DNA of 13,897 bases from an uncultured Phascolarctobacterium sp. (GCA_937901335.1 CALCHC010000080.1:1-13897); one strand, 5' to 3'. Positions 1 through 8,253 are shown, numbered from the stretch's first letter. The notes: generated from the letters alone by a model not told the origin. Translations and numbers: made by a program.

Positions 1-49
1 CGAAAGTACTTGGCTGGAAGCGGCCTGGGAGGATAGATAGCTGCCGGTT
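1..49 (+). rRNA. rrf: 5S ribosomal RNA, 3' end (partial)
   Basis: The first ~49 bases match the conserved 3' half of bacterial 5S rRNA. They include the loop-E/helix-IV region (GAAAGTACTTGGCTGG), the CCTGGGAGGATAG segment and a closing CTGCCGG that would pair with the missing 5' end. The 5' part lies outside the window. A rho-independent terminator follows at once, as expected at the end of an rRNA operon. The exact mature 3' end is uncertain by a few bases. Confidence 0.87.
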
Positions 50-51
50 AG

Positions 52-87
52 AAAACAGCACTGCAAATGCAGTGCTGTTTTTCTTTT
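52..87 (+). terminator. Rho-independent terminator of the rRNA operon
   Basis: A perfect 13-bp stem (52-64 with 69-81) closes a 4-nt AAAT loop and is followed by a T-rich run. It sits directly after the 5S rRNA tail, so it should end the rRNA transcript and separate it from the deaminase gene. Confidence 0.92.
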
Positions 88-223
88 ATGTCATTTTTCT
101 TTTTAGTTGTTTTGTTGTAAAATAAAAATAGGAAGATGATTTTATGTACTATTCTTTTAGTTTATATAGTTTTGTGCATATCACGAATTGCTTTGCAAAG
201 AAGTAATAAAGGAGACTAACAAT

Positions 224-703
224 ATGTGTAATAACCATAAACATTTTATGCAAGCTGCTATTGATGAAGCAGAAAAGAATTTACTTACTAATGACGGTGG
301 ACCTTTTGGTGCGGTAATCGTTAAAGACGGAAAGATTATTGCTCGTGGTCATAATGAAGTGCTCAAAAACAATGACCCTACTTGTCATGCAGAAATGCAA
401 ACTATTCGTGCTGCTTGTGAAGCATTGGGAACCTTTGACTTAAGTGGTTGCGAGCTTTATACTTCTTGCTATCCTTGTCCTATGTGTCTTTCTGCTACCA
501 TTTGGGCAAACATTAAGGTTGTTTACTACGGCAACACTGCCAAAGATGCAGCTGACATTGGCTTTAGAGATGATTATATTTACGATTTCATTAAAGGTAA
601 CTGCGTTGACGAAAGCGTTATGAAAATTTCTCCGTGTAATCGTGAAGAAACAATTGTTACCTTTAAGAAGTTTATGGATAAAAATGATAAGAAGATGTAT
701 TAA
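224..703 (+). CDS. guaD: Guanine deaminase-type nucleobase deaminase
   Basis: This is a 159-residue zinc-dependent deaminase of the cytidine/deoxycytidylate deaminase fold. The zinc and catalytic motif is visible: H55-A-E57, with E57 as proton shuttle, and P84-C85-x-x-C88. The start (GGPFGAVIVKDG near residue 25) and the C-terminal DIGFRDDYIY segment resemble Bacillus-type small guanine deaminases, which convert guanine to xanthine in purine salvage. The reading frame stays open upstream to a TTG at 188. I chose ATG 224 because AAAGGAG at 208-214 lies 9 nt before it, whereas no ribosome site precedes 188. The gene stands alone between the rRNA terminator and the dapF promoter. A tRNA or cytosine deaminase is less likely because of the C-terminal segment. 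Substrate is inferred from family resemblance. Confidence 0.82.
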   Translation: MCNNHKHFMQAAIDEAEKNLLTNDGGPFGAVIVKDGKIIARGHNEVLKNNDPTCHAEMQTIRAACEALGTFDLSGCELYTSCYPCPMCLSATIWANIKVVYYGNTAKDAADIGFRDDYIYDFIKGNCVDESVMKISPCNREETIVTFKKFMDKNDKKMY

Positions 704-771
704 AAAGCATACTTCTTTCTGTGAAACATTCTAAAAATATCGCTTATTTAGGTGTAATAAGTCTACATTTT

Positions 772-780
772 TGATATAAT
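772..780 (+). promoter_or_regulatory. Extended -10 promoter element upstream of dapF
   Basis: TGA followed by a consensus TATAAT (775-780) forms an extended -10 element about 30 bp before the dapF start. No good -35 hexamer is seen at the usual distance, as is common for extended -10 promoters. It would drive the dapF-dapL-3' gene operon. Confidence 0.55.
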
Positions 781-811
781 AATTGTATGATTATTAAAGG
801 AGGCTCTGCCT

Positions 812-1693
812 ATGAAAATAGAGTTTACAAAAATGCACGGTGCAGGCAATGACTATGTTTATGTGGACTGCACTAAGGAAGATTTGCCGAACCCCGGTGC
901 AATCTCTGAATATGTAAGCCACAGACGTTTTGGTGTTGGTAGCGACGGTTTGATTATGATTTGCCCGTCCGATGTTGCGGATTTCAAAATGCGTATCTTC
1001 AACGCTGACCAATCCGAAGGCAAAATGTGCGGTAATGGTATTCGTTGCGTAGCAAAGTATGTTTATGACAATGGCTTAACTGATAAGGAAGAAATTAAAA
1101 TTGATACCTTATCTGGTGTAAAAACTATTAATGTTAATGTTGAGGAGGGTAAAGTTGTGAGTGCTAGAGTTGATATGGGTAAACCCATTTTTAGATGCAA
1201 AGATATCCCGATGATTAGTGACCATTTCATTTTCGTTGACCAAGGTTTGGTTTTGAGCGATAACTATGGTGAAGAAAAAGTTGTTTATAACGGCACTTCT
1301 ATTTCTATGGGCAATCCTCACTTTGTAACCTTCGTTAAAGATGTTGATAGCCTTAACCTGGAAGAATTGGGTCCTCAATTCGAACATCATCCGCTGTTCC
1401 CCGAAGGCGTTAACACTGAATTCGTAGAAGTTATCGACAAAAATACTGTTAAATTCCGCGTTTGGGAACGTGGTAGCGGTGAAACTTGGGCTTGCGGTAC
1501 CGGCGCATCTGCTGTTTGCGTAGCTGCTGTTCAAATTGGTCGTGCTGGCAAAAAAGGTGAACCTTTGACTGTTATCGCTAAAGGCGGCACTTTGCAAGTA
1601 ACCTTTGATAAAAATGACCACGTTTACTTGGAAGGTCCTGCAGTAACCTCTTTCACTGGTGTTGTAGAAGTTCCTGACGAAGTAGTTAAATAA
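812..1693 (+). CDS. dapF: Diaminopimelate epimerase
   Basis: This 293-residue enzyme interconverts LL- and meso-2,6-diaminopimelate in the cytoplasm, the step before lysine and peptidoglycan precursor synthesis. It is PLP-independent and uses a pair of cysteines. Both are present: C73 in the MCGNGIRC motif and C228 in the WACGTGASAV motif. The N-terminal KMHGAGNDYV motif is also typical. Length is slightly above the usual 270-280 residues. AGGAGG at 798-803, 8 nt before ATG 812, supports the start. dapL follows after 42 bp on the same strand, so the two sequential pathway steps are probably cotranscribed. Confidence 0.97.
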   Translation: MKIEFTKMHGAGNDYVYVDCTKEDLPNPGAISEYVSHRRFGVGSDGLIMICPSDVADFKMRIFNADQSEGKMCGNGIRCVAKYVYDNGLTDKEEIKIDTLSGVKTINVNVEEGKVVSARVDMGKPIFRCKDIPMISDHFIFVDQGLVLSDNYGEEKVVYNGTSISMGNPHFVTFVKDVDSLNLEELGPQFEHHPLFPEGVNTEFVEVIDKNTVKFRVWERGSGETWACGTGASAVCVAAVQIGRAGKKGEPLTVIAKGGTLQVTFDKNDHVYLEGPAVTSFTGVVEVPDEVVK

Positions 1694-1735
1694 TTTTAAT
1701 GTAGATATTTTATTTTAAATGGGGGATTCTCAAAA

Positions 1736-2935
1736 ATGGCTTTAGTCAATGGTAATTATTGTAATCTTAAAGAAACCTATCTTTTTGCAGATATTGCACG
1801 CAAAGTAAACGCTTTTGTTGCTGCTAATCCTGAAAGAAAACTTATTCGCTTAGGCATTGGCGACGTAACTAAACCGCTTGCTCCTTGCGTTATCGAAGCT
1901 ATGGAAAAAGCAGTTCAAGAAATGGGCGTACAAGCTACTTTCCGTGGTTATGGTCCTGAACAAGGCTATGGATTTTTGCATGAAGCTTTGATTAAATACT
2001 ATGCTTCTTTTGGTGTAGAACTTGCTAGCGACGAAATCTTCGTTAGTGATGGTGCAAAAAGTGACTGTGGTAACATTACCGATATCTTTGATAACAGCAA
2101 CACCATCTTGATTCCTGACCCGGTATATCCTGTTTACTTGGATACTAATATTATGTGCGGTCGTAACGTTATTTATATGCAAGGCACTCCGGCAAACAAC
2201 TTCCTGCCTATGCCTAACGATGACGTAAAAGCTGACATCATTTATTTGTGCTCTCCTAACAACCCGACCGGTTCCGCTTATAATAAAGAACAATTGGAAG
2301 CTTGGGTTGCTTATGCACGTAAAAACAATGCTGTAATTTTGTACGATGCTGCTTATGAAGCATTCATTACTGACCCGGCAATTCCTCGCAGCATCTTCAC
2401 TATCGAAGGTGCAAAAGAATGTGCAATCGAATTGTGCTCCTTGTCTAAAACTGCAGGCTTCACCGGCACTCGCTGTGGTTATACTATCGTTCCCCATGGT
2501 TTGGTTCGTAAAACTGCTGATGGCAAAGATATGGAACTTAACGCTATGTGGCTCCGTCGTCAAACCACTAAGTTTAACGGTGTTCCCTACATCATCCAAC
2601 GTGGTGCAGAAGCAGTATTCACCGAAGAAGGCATCAAACAATGCCGTGAAAACATTGCTTTCTACCAAGAAAATGCTCGCATTATGATGGCTGGCTTCGA
2701 TAAATTGGGCATTAAATATTTTGGTGGCGTTCACTCTCCGTATCTGTGGGTACAATGCCCCAACGGTATGTCCTCTTGGGAATTCTTTGACTTCCTGCTT
2801 GAAAAACTTGCTGTTGTTGGTACTCCGGGCGTTGGCTTCGGTAGCATGGGTGAAGGTTACTTGCGTTTGACTGCTTTCGGTAGCCGTGAAAACACCATCG
2901 AAGCAATGGAACGTATTGTTGAAGGTTTGAAATAA
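1736..2935 (+). CDS. dapL: LL-diaminopimelate aminotransferase
   Basis: This 399-residue fold-type I PLP aminotransferase converts tetrahydrodipicolinate directly to LL-diaminopimelate with glutamate as amino donor. It bypasses the succinylase and acetylase branches. The N-terminus (RLGIGDVTKPLAP near 38-50), the GYGPEQGYGFL segment, the SPNNPTG motif (173-179), D204/Y207 and the PLP lysine K238 in SLSKTAGFTGTR all fit DapL rather than a generic aspartate aminotransferase. A G-rich ribosome site (1721-1725) precedes ATG 1736. Its product is the substrate of DapF encoded just upstream. DapL occurs in several Firmicutes, Bacteroidetes, plants and Chlamydia, so it does not fix the host by itself. 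Confidence 0.96.
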   Translation: MALVNGNYCNLKETYLFADIARKVNAFVAANPERKLIRLGIGDVTKPLAPCVIEAMEKAVQEMGVQATFRGYGPEQGYGFLHEALIKYYASFGVELASDEIFVSDGAKSDCGNITDIFDNSNTILIPDPVYPVYLDTNIMCGRNVIYMQGTPANNFLPMPNDDVKADIIYLCSPNNPTGSAYNKEQLEAWVAYARKNNAVILYDAAYEAFITDPAIPRSIFTIEGAKECAIELCSLSKTAGFTGTRCGYTIVPHGLVRKTADGKDMELNAMWLRRQTTKFNGVPYIIQRGAEAVFTEEGIKQCRENIAFYQENARIMMAGFDKLGIKYFGGVHSPYLWVQCPNGMSSWEFFDFLLEKLAVVGTPGVGFGSMGEGYLRLTAFGSRENTIEAMERIVEGLK

Positions 2936-2948
2936 GAGGAGATTATAA

Positions 2949-3374
2949 ATGAAAAAATTATTTTTAACTCTTGTTATGGTTCTGATGATGTCTGTTAGCG
3001 CAGTATGCAGCGCTGCTAATGGCAAAATGCTTTCTGCTGAAGAAAAGCTGGTTGGCGATTTCTTGAATGCTAAAAGCTATGGTGCAATTACCTCCATCAT
3101 GACCGACAATATGAAAAAAAGTTTAACTGCTGATGCTTGGAACAATTATAAAGAGCAAGTAGCTAAAAACTTTGGCAACTTGACCATGAGAAAATTGCGC
3201 GTTGTTCAAAAATTTGACGATGCAGATGTACTGGTATATCAAGCAATTTTTGAAAAAGTTCCTGCTGCAGAATATAGTTTCGTGTTTATGATTCAAAATG
3301 GTAAACCGATGCTGGAAAAATTCGGTTTGGCATTGCCTCCGAAACCTCAAGCAGAACAAGCACCTGCAAAATAA
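2949..3374 (+). CDS. Small exported protein of unknown function
   Basis: This is a 141-residue protein. A signal peptide is clear: KK at 2-4, a hydrophobic core about 5-19, and likely cleavage after CSA near residue 22. The mature part is about 115 residues. It begins with an acidic/lysine-rich helix (AEEKLVGDFLNAKSYGAI), has alternating helix and strand character and ends in a proline/alanine/glutamine tail. The pattern (short helix, then a 'DNMKKSLT..W' stretch, then strands) is reminiscent of DUF3887/DUF4878-type NTF2-like small secreted domains, but I cannot assign it. It lies 13 bp after dapL with a GAGGAG ribosome site and is followed by a terminator, so it is the last gene of the dap operon. 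A cell-envelope role is only suggested by this context. Confidence 0.8.
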   Translation: MKKLFLTLVMVLMMSVSAVCSAANGKMLSAEEKLVGDFLNAKSYGAITSIMTDNMKKSLTADAWNNYKEQVAKNFGNLTMRKLRVVQKFDDADVLVYQAIFEKVPAAEYSFVFMIQNGKPMLEKFGLALPPKPQAEQAPAK

Positions 3375-3392
3375 GAGCATAACTAAAAATTT

Positions 3393-3427
3393 AAACTCCA
3401 CGTCTTACGGCGTGGAGTTTTTGTTTT
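3393..3427 (+). terminator. Rho-independent terminator of the dap operon
   Basis: A 10-bp perfect stem (3393-3402 with 3411-3420) encloses an 8-nt loop that can close further, and is followed by a T-rich tract. It lies 18 bp after the stop codon of the small exported protein gene. Confidence 0.93.
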
Positions 3428-3435
3428 GGTAAGCA

Positions 3436-3464
3436 TTTATCTAAAAGGCTAGTAATGTTATAAT
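3436..3464 (+). promoter_or_regulatory. Probable sigma-70 promoter of the nucleotidyltransferase-polA operon
   Basis: TATAAT at 3459-3464 is preceded by TGT (3456-3458), giving an extended -10. TTTATC at 3436-3441 is a weak -35 with a 17-bp spacer. It lies just after the dap terminator and about 80 bp before the nucleotidyltransferase start. No other clear promoter is seen before polA. Confidence 0.6.
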
Positions 3465-3541
3465 AAAAGTTAATGATTGAGAAAATGTACGATAAGGTTT
3501 GATTTTGAAAGAGATTCTTTCATTTGGATGGAGGTGATGTT

Positions 3542-4201
3542 GTGATAGAGATTTCTAGCTGGATGGATAAGTTTGTTAGAAGTTTGGAAGACAGTTTTGG
3601 AAACAGAATATGGTTTGTTGGTTTGCAAGGCAGTTATGGACGAGGAGAAGCAACGGAAACAAGTGACATTGATGTTGTAGTTATTCTTGATGAACTTACT
3701 GCGCAAGATATTCAGGCTTACAATACAATGTTAGATACTTTACCAAATAGAGAGCTTATTTGTGGCTTTGTTTCTGGTAAAAAAGAACTTTTGAACTGGG
3801 AACCATCTGATTTATTTCAGTTTTATCACGATACAACACCGATTAAAGGCAGTCTTGATGAACTGCTTGTATTGATTGATGATGTAGCCATTGAAAGAGC
3901 AATCAAGATTGGCGCGTGTAATATCTATCATGGTTGCGTACATAATATGCTTCACGAAAAGAGTGATGAAATTTTAAAAGGTTTGTATAAAGCTGCTTCC
4001 TTCGTGGTGCAAGCAATTTGCTTTCAAGAAACTGGTTGTTATATCAAAAGTCAGAAAGATTTGTTGGAAAAAGTTTCTGGCGAAGAAAGAAGCATAGTTG
4101 AAAATTTCTTAAGCTTGAAAAATAGTGACAAGGTTGATTTTGAAGAAATGTCCAACACGTTGTTTGCGTGGTCTAAAAAATGGATTGGAAATAAAAGGTG
4201 A
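3542..4201 (+). CDS. MNT-fold nucleotidyltransferase domain protein
   Basis: This 219-residue protein belongs to the minimal/aminoglycoside-type nucleotidyltransferase superfamily. The diagnostic active-site strand-turn motif is visible: G30-S31-Y-G-R-G-E followed by S41-D42-I-D44, where the two Asp would bind Mg-NTP. The C-terminal ~100 residues are helical, as in KNTase-like enzymes. The target (small molecule, protein or RNA 3' end) cannot be read from sequence. The frame is open to a TTG at 3524, but I prefer GTG 3542 because GGAGG at 3530-3534 lies 7 nt before it and would be inside the gene otherwise. The AGGTGA around its own stop codon doubles as the polA ribosome site, so the two genes are probably coupled. 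No HEPN-type partner gene is adjacent, which argues against a classical MNT/HEPN toxin-antitoxin pair. Confidence 0.8.
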   Translation: MIEISSWMDKFVRSLEDSFGNRIWFVGLQGSYGRGEATETSDIDVVVILDELTAQDIQAYNTMLDTLPNRELICGFVSGKKELLNWEPSDLFQFYHDTTPIKGSLDELLVLIDDVAIERAIKIGACNIYHGCVHNMLHEKSDEILKGLYKAASFVVQAICFQETGCYIKSQKDLLEKVSGEERSIVENFLSLKNSDKVDFEEMSNTLFAWSKKWIGNKR

Positions 4202-4206
4202 TAAAT

Positions 4207-6819
4207 ATGTCAGATAGATTTTTAGTAATAGATGGTAGTAGCTTAATTCACAGAGCTTTTTTCGCACTGCCCCCCTTGATGAACAAAAAAGGTTTGCACA
4301 CTGGTGCGGTGTACGGCTTTTGCAATATGCTGCTGAAATTGTTGGATGAAGTTAAGCCTAAATATGTGGCTGTTGCTTTCGACAAATCTCGTAAGACTTT
4401 TAGAACAGAGATGTTTGCAGAATATAAAGGCACTCGCAAGCCGACACCAAGCGAATTATCCGAACAGTTCCCGCTGACAATGAAGGTATTGGAAGCATTG
4501 AACATCGTTTCTTTGGAATTGGATAATTACGAAGCGGACGATATCATTGGTACTTTTGCAAAGCATGCTCCGGAAGATGTGGAAGTGCACATCATTACCG
4601 GTGACCGTGACGAACTGCAGCTTATCGACAAGCGCACCAAGGTTTACTACACCAAGCGCGGCATTACCGATGTGCAAATTTTTGACGAAGCTGAGTTCGC
4701 TGCCAATTACGAAGGCCTTGCCCCTAAACAACTTATTGAGTTGAAAGGTTTAATGGGCGATACCTCCGATAATATTCCCGGTGTGCCTGGCGTTGGTCAA
4801 AAAACTGCTATGAAGCTTATCTTGGAATATGGCGACGTAGAAACTGTTTTGGAAAACGCAGGCAATGTTAAAGGCAAAGCTTTGCAGGCCAAATTGATGG
4901 ATAACAAAGAATCTGCGTTGCTTAGTAAAAAACTGGCTACTATTTTTACAGATGTACCTGTATCTTTAGATATGCAGGACTACGAATTGAAAGCAGTTAA
5001 GGACGAAGCACGTTCTTTGCTTTTAGATTTAGAGTTTAGAAATATGTACGAACGCTTTGCCGCAGTACTTGGTGGTAAGGTTGAAGAGGAAGAAACTGCT
5101 GATTTTGGACTCTTTGGTGAATTCGTAGAAGAAGTTGTTGAAACTAAAAACATTTTGGCTACTGATGCAGAAGCTAAGGTTTTCTTCGACAAGCTTGTTG
5201 GTAACGGCAAGCCTACTGCCTTCGTCGCTACTATTGCGGGAAATCTTCCCAACTTGCTTTTCACAAAGGCAGAGTTCTACGTTGATAACAAGGTTTACGT
5301 TTTGGAAGAAGCAAGCGATGGCTGGCAACGCTTCTACGATTGGCTTGCTAACGAAAATGCTTTAAAAGCAACCTGCGATAGCAAAGAAATCTACAAAGTT
5401 TGCTTGTGCAAAGGCTTTGAGGCAAAGGGCATTGTAGAAGATGTGGCTCTTGCTGCTTACATTGATGACCCTGGTCATGGCTCTTACGCTTTGGAAGATG
5501 TAACTACTCGCTACATCTTTGGTAAAAAGGTGGAAGGTGCAGAAGCTGTAGATGCTTTGGTTAAAATCTTCCAAGAATATTTGCAAGTAAAAGAACAAGA
5601 CACTTTATATAAAAATTTGGAAATGCCTGTGGCGAAAGTGCTCGCTACCATGGAATTTAACGGCGTTAAGCCTGATATGGAATTGCTTGACCAACTTTCC
5701 GAGGATATGAGCTTCCGTATTAAGAAGCTTGAAAAAGATGCAGTTGAACAAGCTGGTGAAGAGTTCAATCTGAAATCTCCTAAGCAATTGGGCGTAGTGC
5801 TGTTTGAACATTTAGGCTTGCCTGTTATCAAAAAGACTAAGACTGGTTATTCCACAGACGTTAAAGTTTTGGAAGAACTGGAAGGCAAGCATCCTTTGAT
5901 AAGCACCATCTTAGAACATCGCAAATTGGCGAAGCTCCAATCCACCTATATTGATGGACTGAAACCGTTGCAAAATGCTGTGACCGGGCGCATTCATACT
6001 CGTTTCCAACAAACTGTTACGGTTACCGGTCGTCTTTCCAGTACTGATCCTAATATGCAAAATATTCCTACCCGCACCGAAGAAGGCAAGCAAATTCGTA
6101 AGGTGTTCGTTCCCGGCGAAGGTTACGACTACTTGATGAGCTGCGACTATTCCCAAGTGGAACTGCGTATTTTGGCATGCATTGCTAAAGACGAAGTTAT
6201 GCTGGAAGCTTTCAAAAATGGACAGGACGTTCACGCTCGTACTGCAGCAGAAGTTTTTGGCGTGCCTCTTGATGAAGTGACTAGCCAAATGCGTAGCAGA
6301 GCGAAGGCTGTAAACTTTGGTATCGTATATGGTATTAGCGACTTTGGTTTGGCTGCTCAAATTAAAGTTAGTCGCAAAGAAGCAGCAGGCTATATCGAAA
6401 GTTACTTTGAACGCTATACTGGCGTGAAGAAATATATGGATGATATGATTGAACTGGCTCGTAAGCAAGGCTACGTTTCTACCTTGCTTGGTCGCAGAAG
6501 ATATCTGCCTGAAATCAACCATACCAATTTTAATCTGCGCAGTTTTGCGGAACGTACCGCTATTAACACTCCCATCCAAGGGACTGCGGCAGATATTATG
6601 AAGAATGCTATGGTTAAAGTTGCTGAAGCGTTGAAAGAAGCAGGGCTTAAATCTCGCATCTTGCTGCAAGTGCACGACGAACTTGTTCTGGAAGTGCCCG
6701 AAGCAGAAAAAGAAATTGCTGCTAAAGTAGTGAAAGAAGCTATGGAAAGCGCTGCGACTATGGATATTCCTCTCCTTGCGGAAGTAAGCTTTGGCAAGAA
6801 CTGGGCGGAAACAAAATAG
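4207..6819 (+). CDS. polA: DNA polymerase I
   Basis: This 870-residue family A DNA polymerase fills gaps in excision repair and removes RNA primers from Okazaki fragments. Using M at 4207 as residue 1: the 5'-3' exonuclease domain covers about 1-290 (YEADD near 108-112, GDRDEL near 132, GDTSDNIPGVPGVG near 184-197). A degenerate 3'-5' exonuclease domain follows at about 310-470 and the polymerase domain at about 475-870. Polymerase motif A (CDYSQVELR, D647), motif B (RSRAKAVNFGIVYG, K700) and motif C (QVHDELV, H823-D824-E825) are intact. Where E. coli has the proofreading DTE (D355/E357), this protein reads VATI, and the later metal ligands also look absent. It probably lacks proofreading, as in Bst and Taq polymerases. 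A GTG at 4198 is in frame, but the ribosome site AGGTGA (4196-4201) favours ATG 4207. mutM follows after 9 bp. Confidence 0.97.
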   Translation: MSDRFLVIDGSSLIHRAFFALPPLMNKKGLHTGAVYGFCNMLLKLLDEVKPKYVAVAFDKSRKTFRTEMFAEYKGTRKPTPSELSEQFPLTMKVLEALNIVSLELDNYEADDIIGTFAKHAPEDVEVHIITGDRDELQLIDKRTKVYYTKRGITDVQIFDEAEFAANYEGLAPKQLIELKGLMGDTSDNIPGVPGVGQKTAMKLILEYGDVETVLENAGNVKGKALQAKLMDNKESALLSKKLATIFTDVPVSLDMQDYELKAVKDEARSLLLDLEFRNMYERFAAVLGGKVEEEETADFGLFGEFVEEVVETKNILATDAEAKVFFDKLVGNGKPTAFVATIAGNLPNLLFTKAEFYVDNKVYVLEEASDGWQRFYDWLANENALKATCDSKEIYKVCLCKGFEAKGIVEDVALAAYIDDPGHGSYALEDVTTRYIFGKKVEGAEAVDALVKIFQEYLQVKEQDTLYKNLEMPVAKVLATMEFNGVKPDMELLDQLSEDMSFRIKKLEKDAVEQAGEEFNLKSPKQLGVVLFEHLGLPVIKKTKTGYSTDVKVLEELEGKHPLISTILEHRKLAKLQSTYIDGLKPLQNAVTGRIHTRFQQTVTVTGRLSSTDPNMQNIPTRTEEGKQIRKVFVPGEGYDYLMSCDYSQVELRILACIAKDEVMLEAFKNGQDVHARTAAEVFGVPLDEVTSQMRSRAKAVNFGIVYGISDFGLAAQIKVSRKEAAGYIESYFERYTGVKKYMDDMIELARKQGYVSTLLGRRRYLPEINHTNFNLRSFAERTAINTPIQGTAADIMKNAMVKVAEALKEAGLKSRILLQVHDELVLEVPEAEKEIAAKVVKEAMESAATMDIPLLAEVSFGKNWAETK

Positions 6820-6828
6820 GAGGTCATT

Positions 6829-7650
6829 ATGCCTGAAATGCCCGAAGTGGAGCAAGTGCGTAAAACTCTTGCACCGCGTATTACAAATAAAAAAATCACT
6901 TCCGTAGAAGTGTATCTTGATAGATTGGTTAAACATCCTACCGTAGAAAAGTTCGTTGAAGGTTTAACCGGTAAAAGTATTTTGGAAGTTGGTCGCAAGG
7001 GTAAGTACCTTGTGCTTAAAACTGACGAGAACCAAAAACTTATCGTGCATTTGCGTATGACAGGCGCGTTGATTGCTCAAGATAGCGAGCAGGAAGTACC
7101 GCCCTACGCTAAAATTAAATTTACTTTGACTGATGGAGTAACCTTGTGGTTTACGGATATTCGCACTTTTGGTACGCTGTACCTTGTTACTAACGACGAT
7201 GCCTACATCGATGGTTACGAAACTTTAGGGCCGGAACCTTTGAGTGCAGGCTTTACCTTTGAATATTTAGAGCCTTTGGCTAAAAAAGCACGCAAGCCTA
7301 TTAAAACTTTCATCTTGGATCAAAAAGTAATTGCTGGCTTGGGTAACATCTATGCTGACGAATGTTTGGCACTGAGCGGAATTAATCCTTTGCGTCACGC
7401 TAACACTTTGGATGCTGAAGAAGTACGTGCTTTGTGCGAAGCGGTGAATGCTGTAATCGCCCAAGGTATTAAGAATCGTGGTACTACCTTCCGTGATTAT
7501 AAGGATGGCGAAGGTAAGAGCGGTGAGAACCAAAAATATTTGTTGGTATATGGACGTGGGGGCAAGCCTTGCAAAAAATGTGGGGAAGCTCTGGCTACTG
7601 CCAAAGTTGGTGGCAGGGGAACGGTTTATTGCCAACATTGTCAAAAATAG
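6829..7650 (+). CDS. mutM: Formamidopyrimidine-DNA glycosylase (8-oxoguanine glycosylase/AP lyase)
   Basis: This 273-residue bifunctional glycosylase removes 8-oxoguanine and formamidopyrimidines and cleaves the abasic site. The N-terminus after Met removal is PE (P2 is the Schiff-base nucleophile, E3 the acid), within MPEMPEVEQVRK. K59 in GRKGKYLVL matches the conserved active-site lysine. The HLRMTG motif (74-79) and GLGNIYADE (N173) of the helix-two-turn-helix are present. A C-terminal zinc finger CX2C-X16-CX2C (C248, C251, C268, C271) is intact. Length is typical. AGGAGG lies just before ATG 6829, 9 bp after polA, and coaE follows after 9 bp. Lesion excision and gap-filling polymerase are therefore made from one operon. 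Confidence 0.97.
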   Translation: MPEMPEVEQVRKTLAPRITNKKITSVEVYLDRLVKHPTVEKFVEGLTGKSILEVGRKGKYLVLKTDENQKLIVHLRMTGALIAQDSEQEVPPYAKIKFTLTDGVTLWFTDIRTFGTLYLVTNDDAYIDGYETLGPEPLSAGFTFEYLEPLAKKARKPIKTFILDQKVIAGLGNIYADECLALSGINPLRHANTLDAEEVRALCEAVNAVIAQGIKNRGTTFRDYKDGEGKSGENQKYLLVYGRGGKPCKKCGEALATAKVGGRGTVYCQHCQK

Positions 7651-7659
7651 GAGAAGCTT

Positions 7660-8253
7660 ATGAAAATTATTGGTTTAACTGGTGGTATTGCTTCCGGCAA
7701 AAGTACTGTGGCTGCAGAACTGCGCAAGCATAACATCCCGGTTTTTGATGCGGATGAAGTGAGCCGTAATGCTGTTGCCAAAGGTAGCAAAGGCCTTGCC
7801 ATGGTGGCAGAAGTTTTTGGCACTGAATATTTAACTAGCGATGGCGAAATGGATAGAGCGAAAGTATCTGCTAAAGTTTTTAGCGATAAGGAAGCTTTAA
7901 AAACCTTGGAAGGCATTTTGCATAAAATTGTGTGGGATGAGGCAGAAGCTTTTATGGCGCAAGCTAAAGAAGCAGATGCGAAGCTTGCAGTTTTGGACGT
8001 ACCTCTTTTGATTGAATGTAAATGGCACGAACGCGTGGACTGCGTTTGGCTTGTGGCTGTAAGCAAGGAACAACAAATTAAACGTGCTATGATTCGCAGT
8101 GGTATGACCGAAGATGAAGTAAAAGCCCGTATCGCGGCGCAAATGTCTTTAGAAGATAAAAAGAAATTCGCGGACGTGGTGCTGGATAATAGCGGCACAC
8201 TGGAAGCAACTTTAGAGCAAGTACGCAAGGAGCTGGAAAAAGTTTTGGCTTAA
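7660..8253 (+). CDS. coaE: Dephospho-CoA kinase
   Basis: This 197-residue P-loop kinase phosphorylates the ribose 3'-OH of dephospho-CoA, the final step of coenzyme A synthesis. The Walker A motif GGIASGKST (8-16) is at the N-terminus and is followed by the family's FDADEVSR motif (D30-D32). The LDVPLLIE segment and the late RI(A)AQMSLEDKKKFAD lid region also fit CoaE. Length matches the family. It is the last gene of the nucleotidyltransferase-polA-mutM-coaE run. The polA-mutM-coaE order is common in Firmicutes. No convincing terminator is seen after it, so transcription may run into the tRNA genes. Confidence 0.96.
   Translation: MKIIGLTGGIASGKSTVAAELRKHNIPVFDADEVSRNAVAKGSKGLAMVAEVFGTEYLTSDGEMDRAKVSAKVFSDKEALKTLEGILHKIVWDEAEAFMAQAKEADAKLAVLDVPLLIECKWHERVDCVWLVAVSKEQQIKRAMIRSGMTEDEVKARIAAQMSLEDKKKFADVVLDNSGTLEATLEQVRKELEKVLA

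Noticed and set aside
104..223. Purine riboswitch before the guanine-deaminase gene
   Set aside because: The AT-rich leader lacks the conserved purine-aptamer junction sequences and a clear three-stem fold.
687..720. Terminator after the deaminase gene
   Set aside because: Only short, interrupted pairing (AGAA/TTCT and GTAT/ATAC) can be made and no T-run follows.
731..742. 12-nt match CTAAAAATATCG shared with 8661-8672 in the inverted-repeat element
   Set aside because: The match does not extend beyond 12 nt in AT-rich DNA and is plausibly chance.
1850..3025. Long open frame (391 codons) on the minus strand opposite dapL
   Set aside because: It is a shadow of dapL codon bias. The translation is low-complexity-like, with no domain and no ribosome site, while the plus strand is an unmistakable enzyme.
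3542..4201. MNT half of an MNT/HEPN toxin-antitoxin system
   Set aside because: No HEPN-domain gene is adjacent; both neighbours are core genes or a terminator.
5911..6936. 341-codon minus-strand frame opposite polA and mutM
   Set aside because: It crosses the boundary of two clearly real plus-strand genes and shows no recognisable motif.
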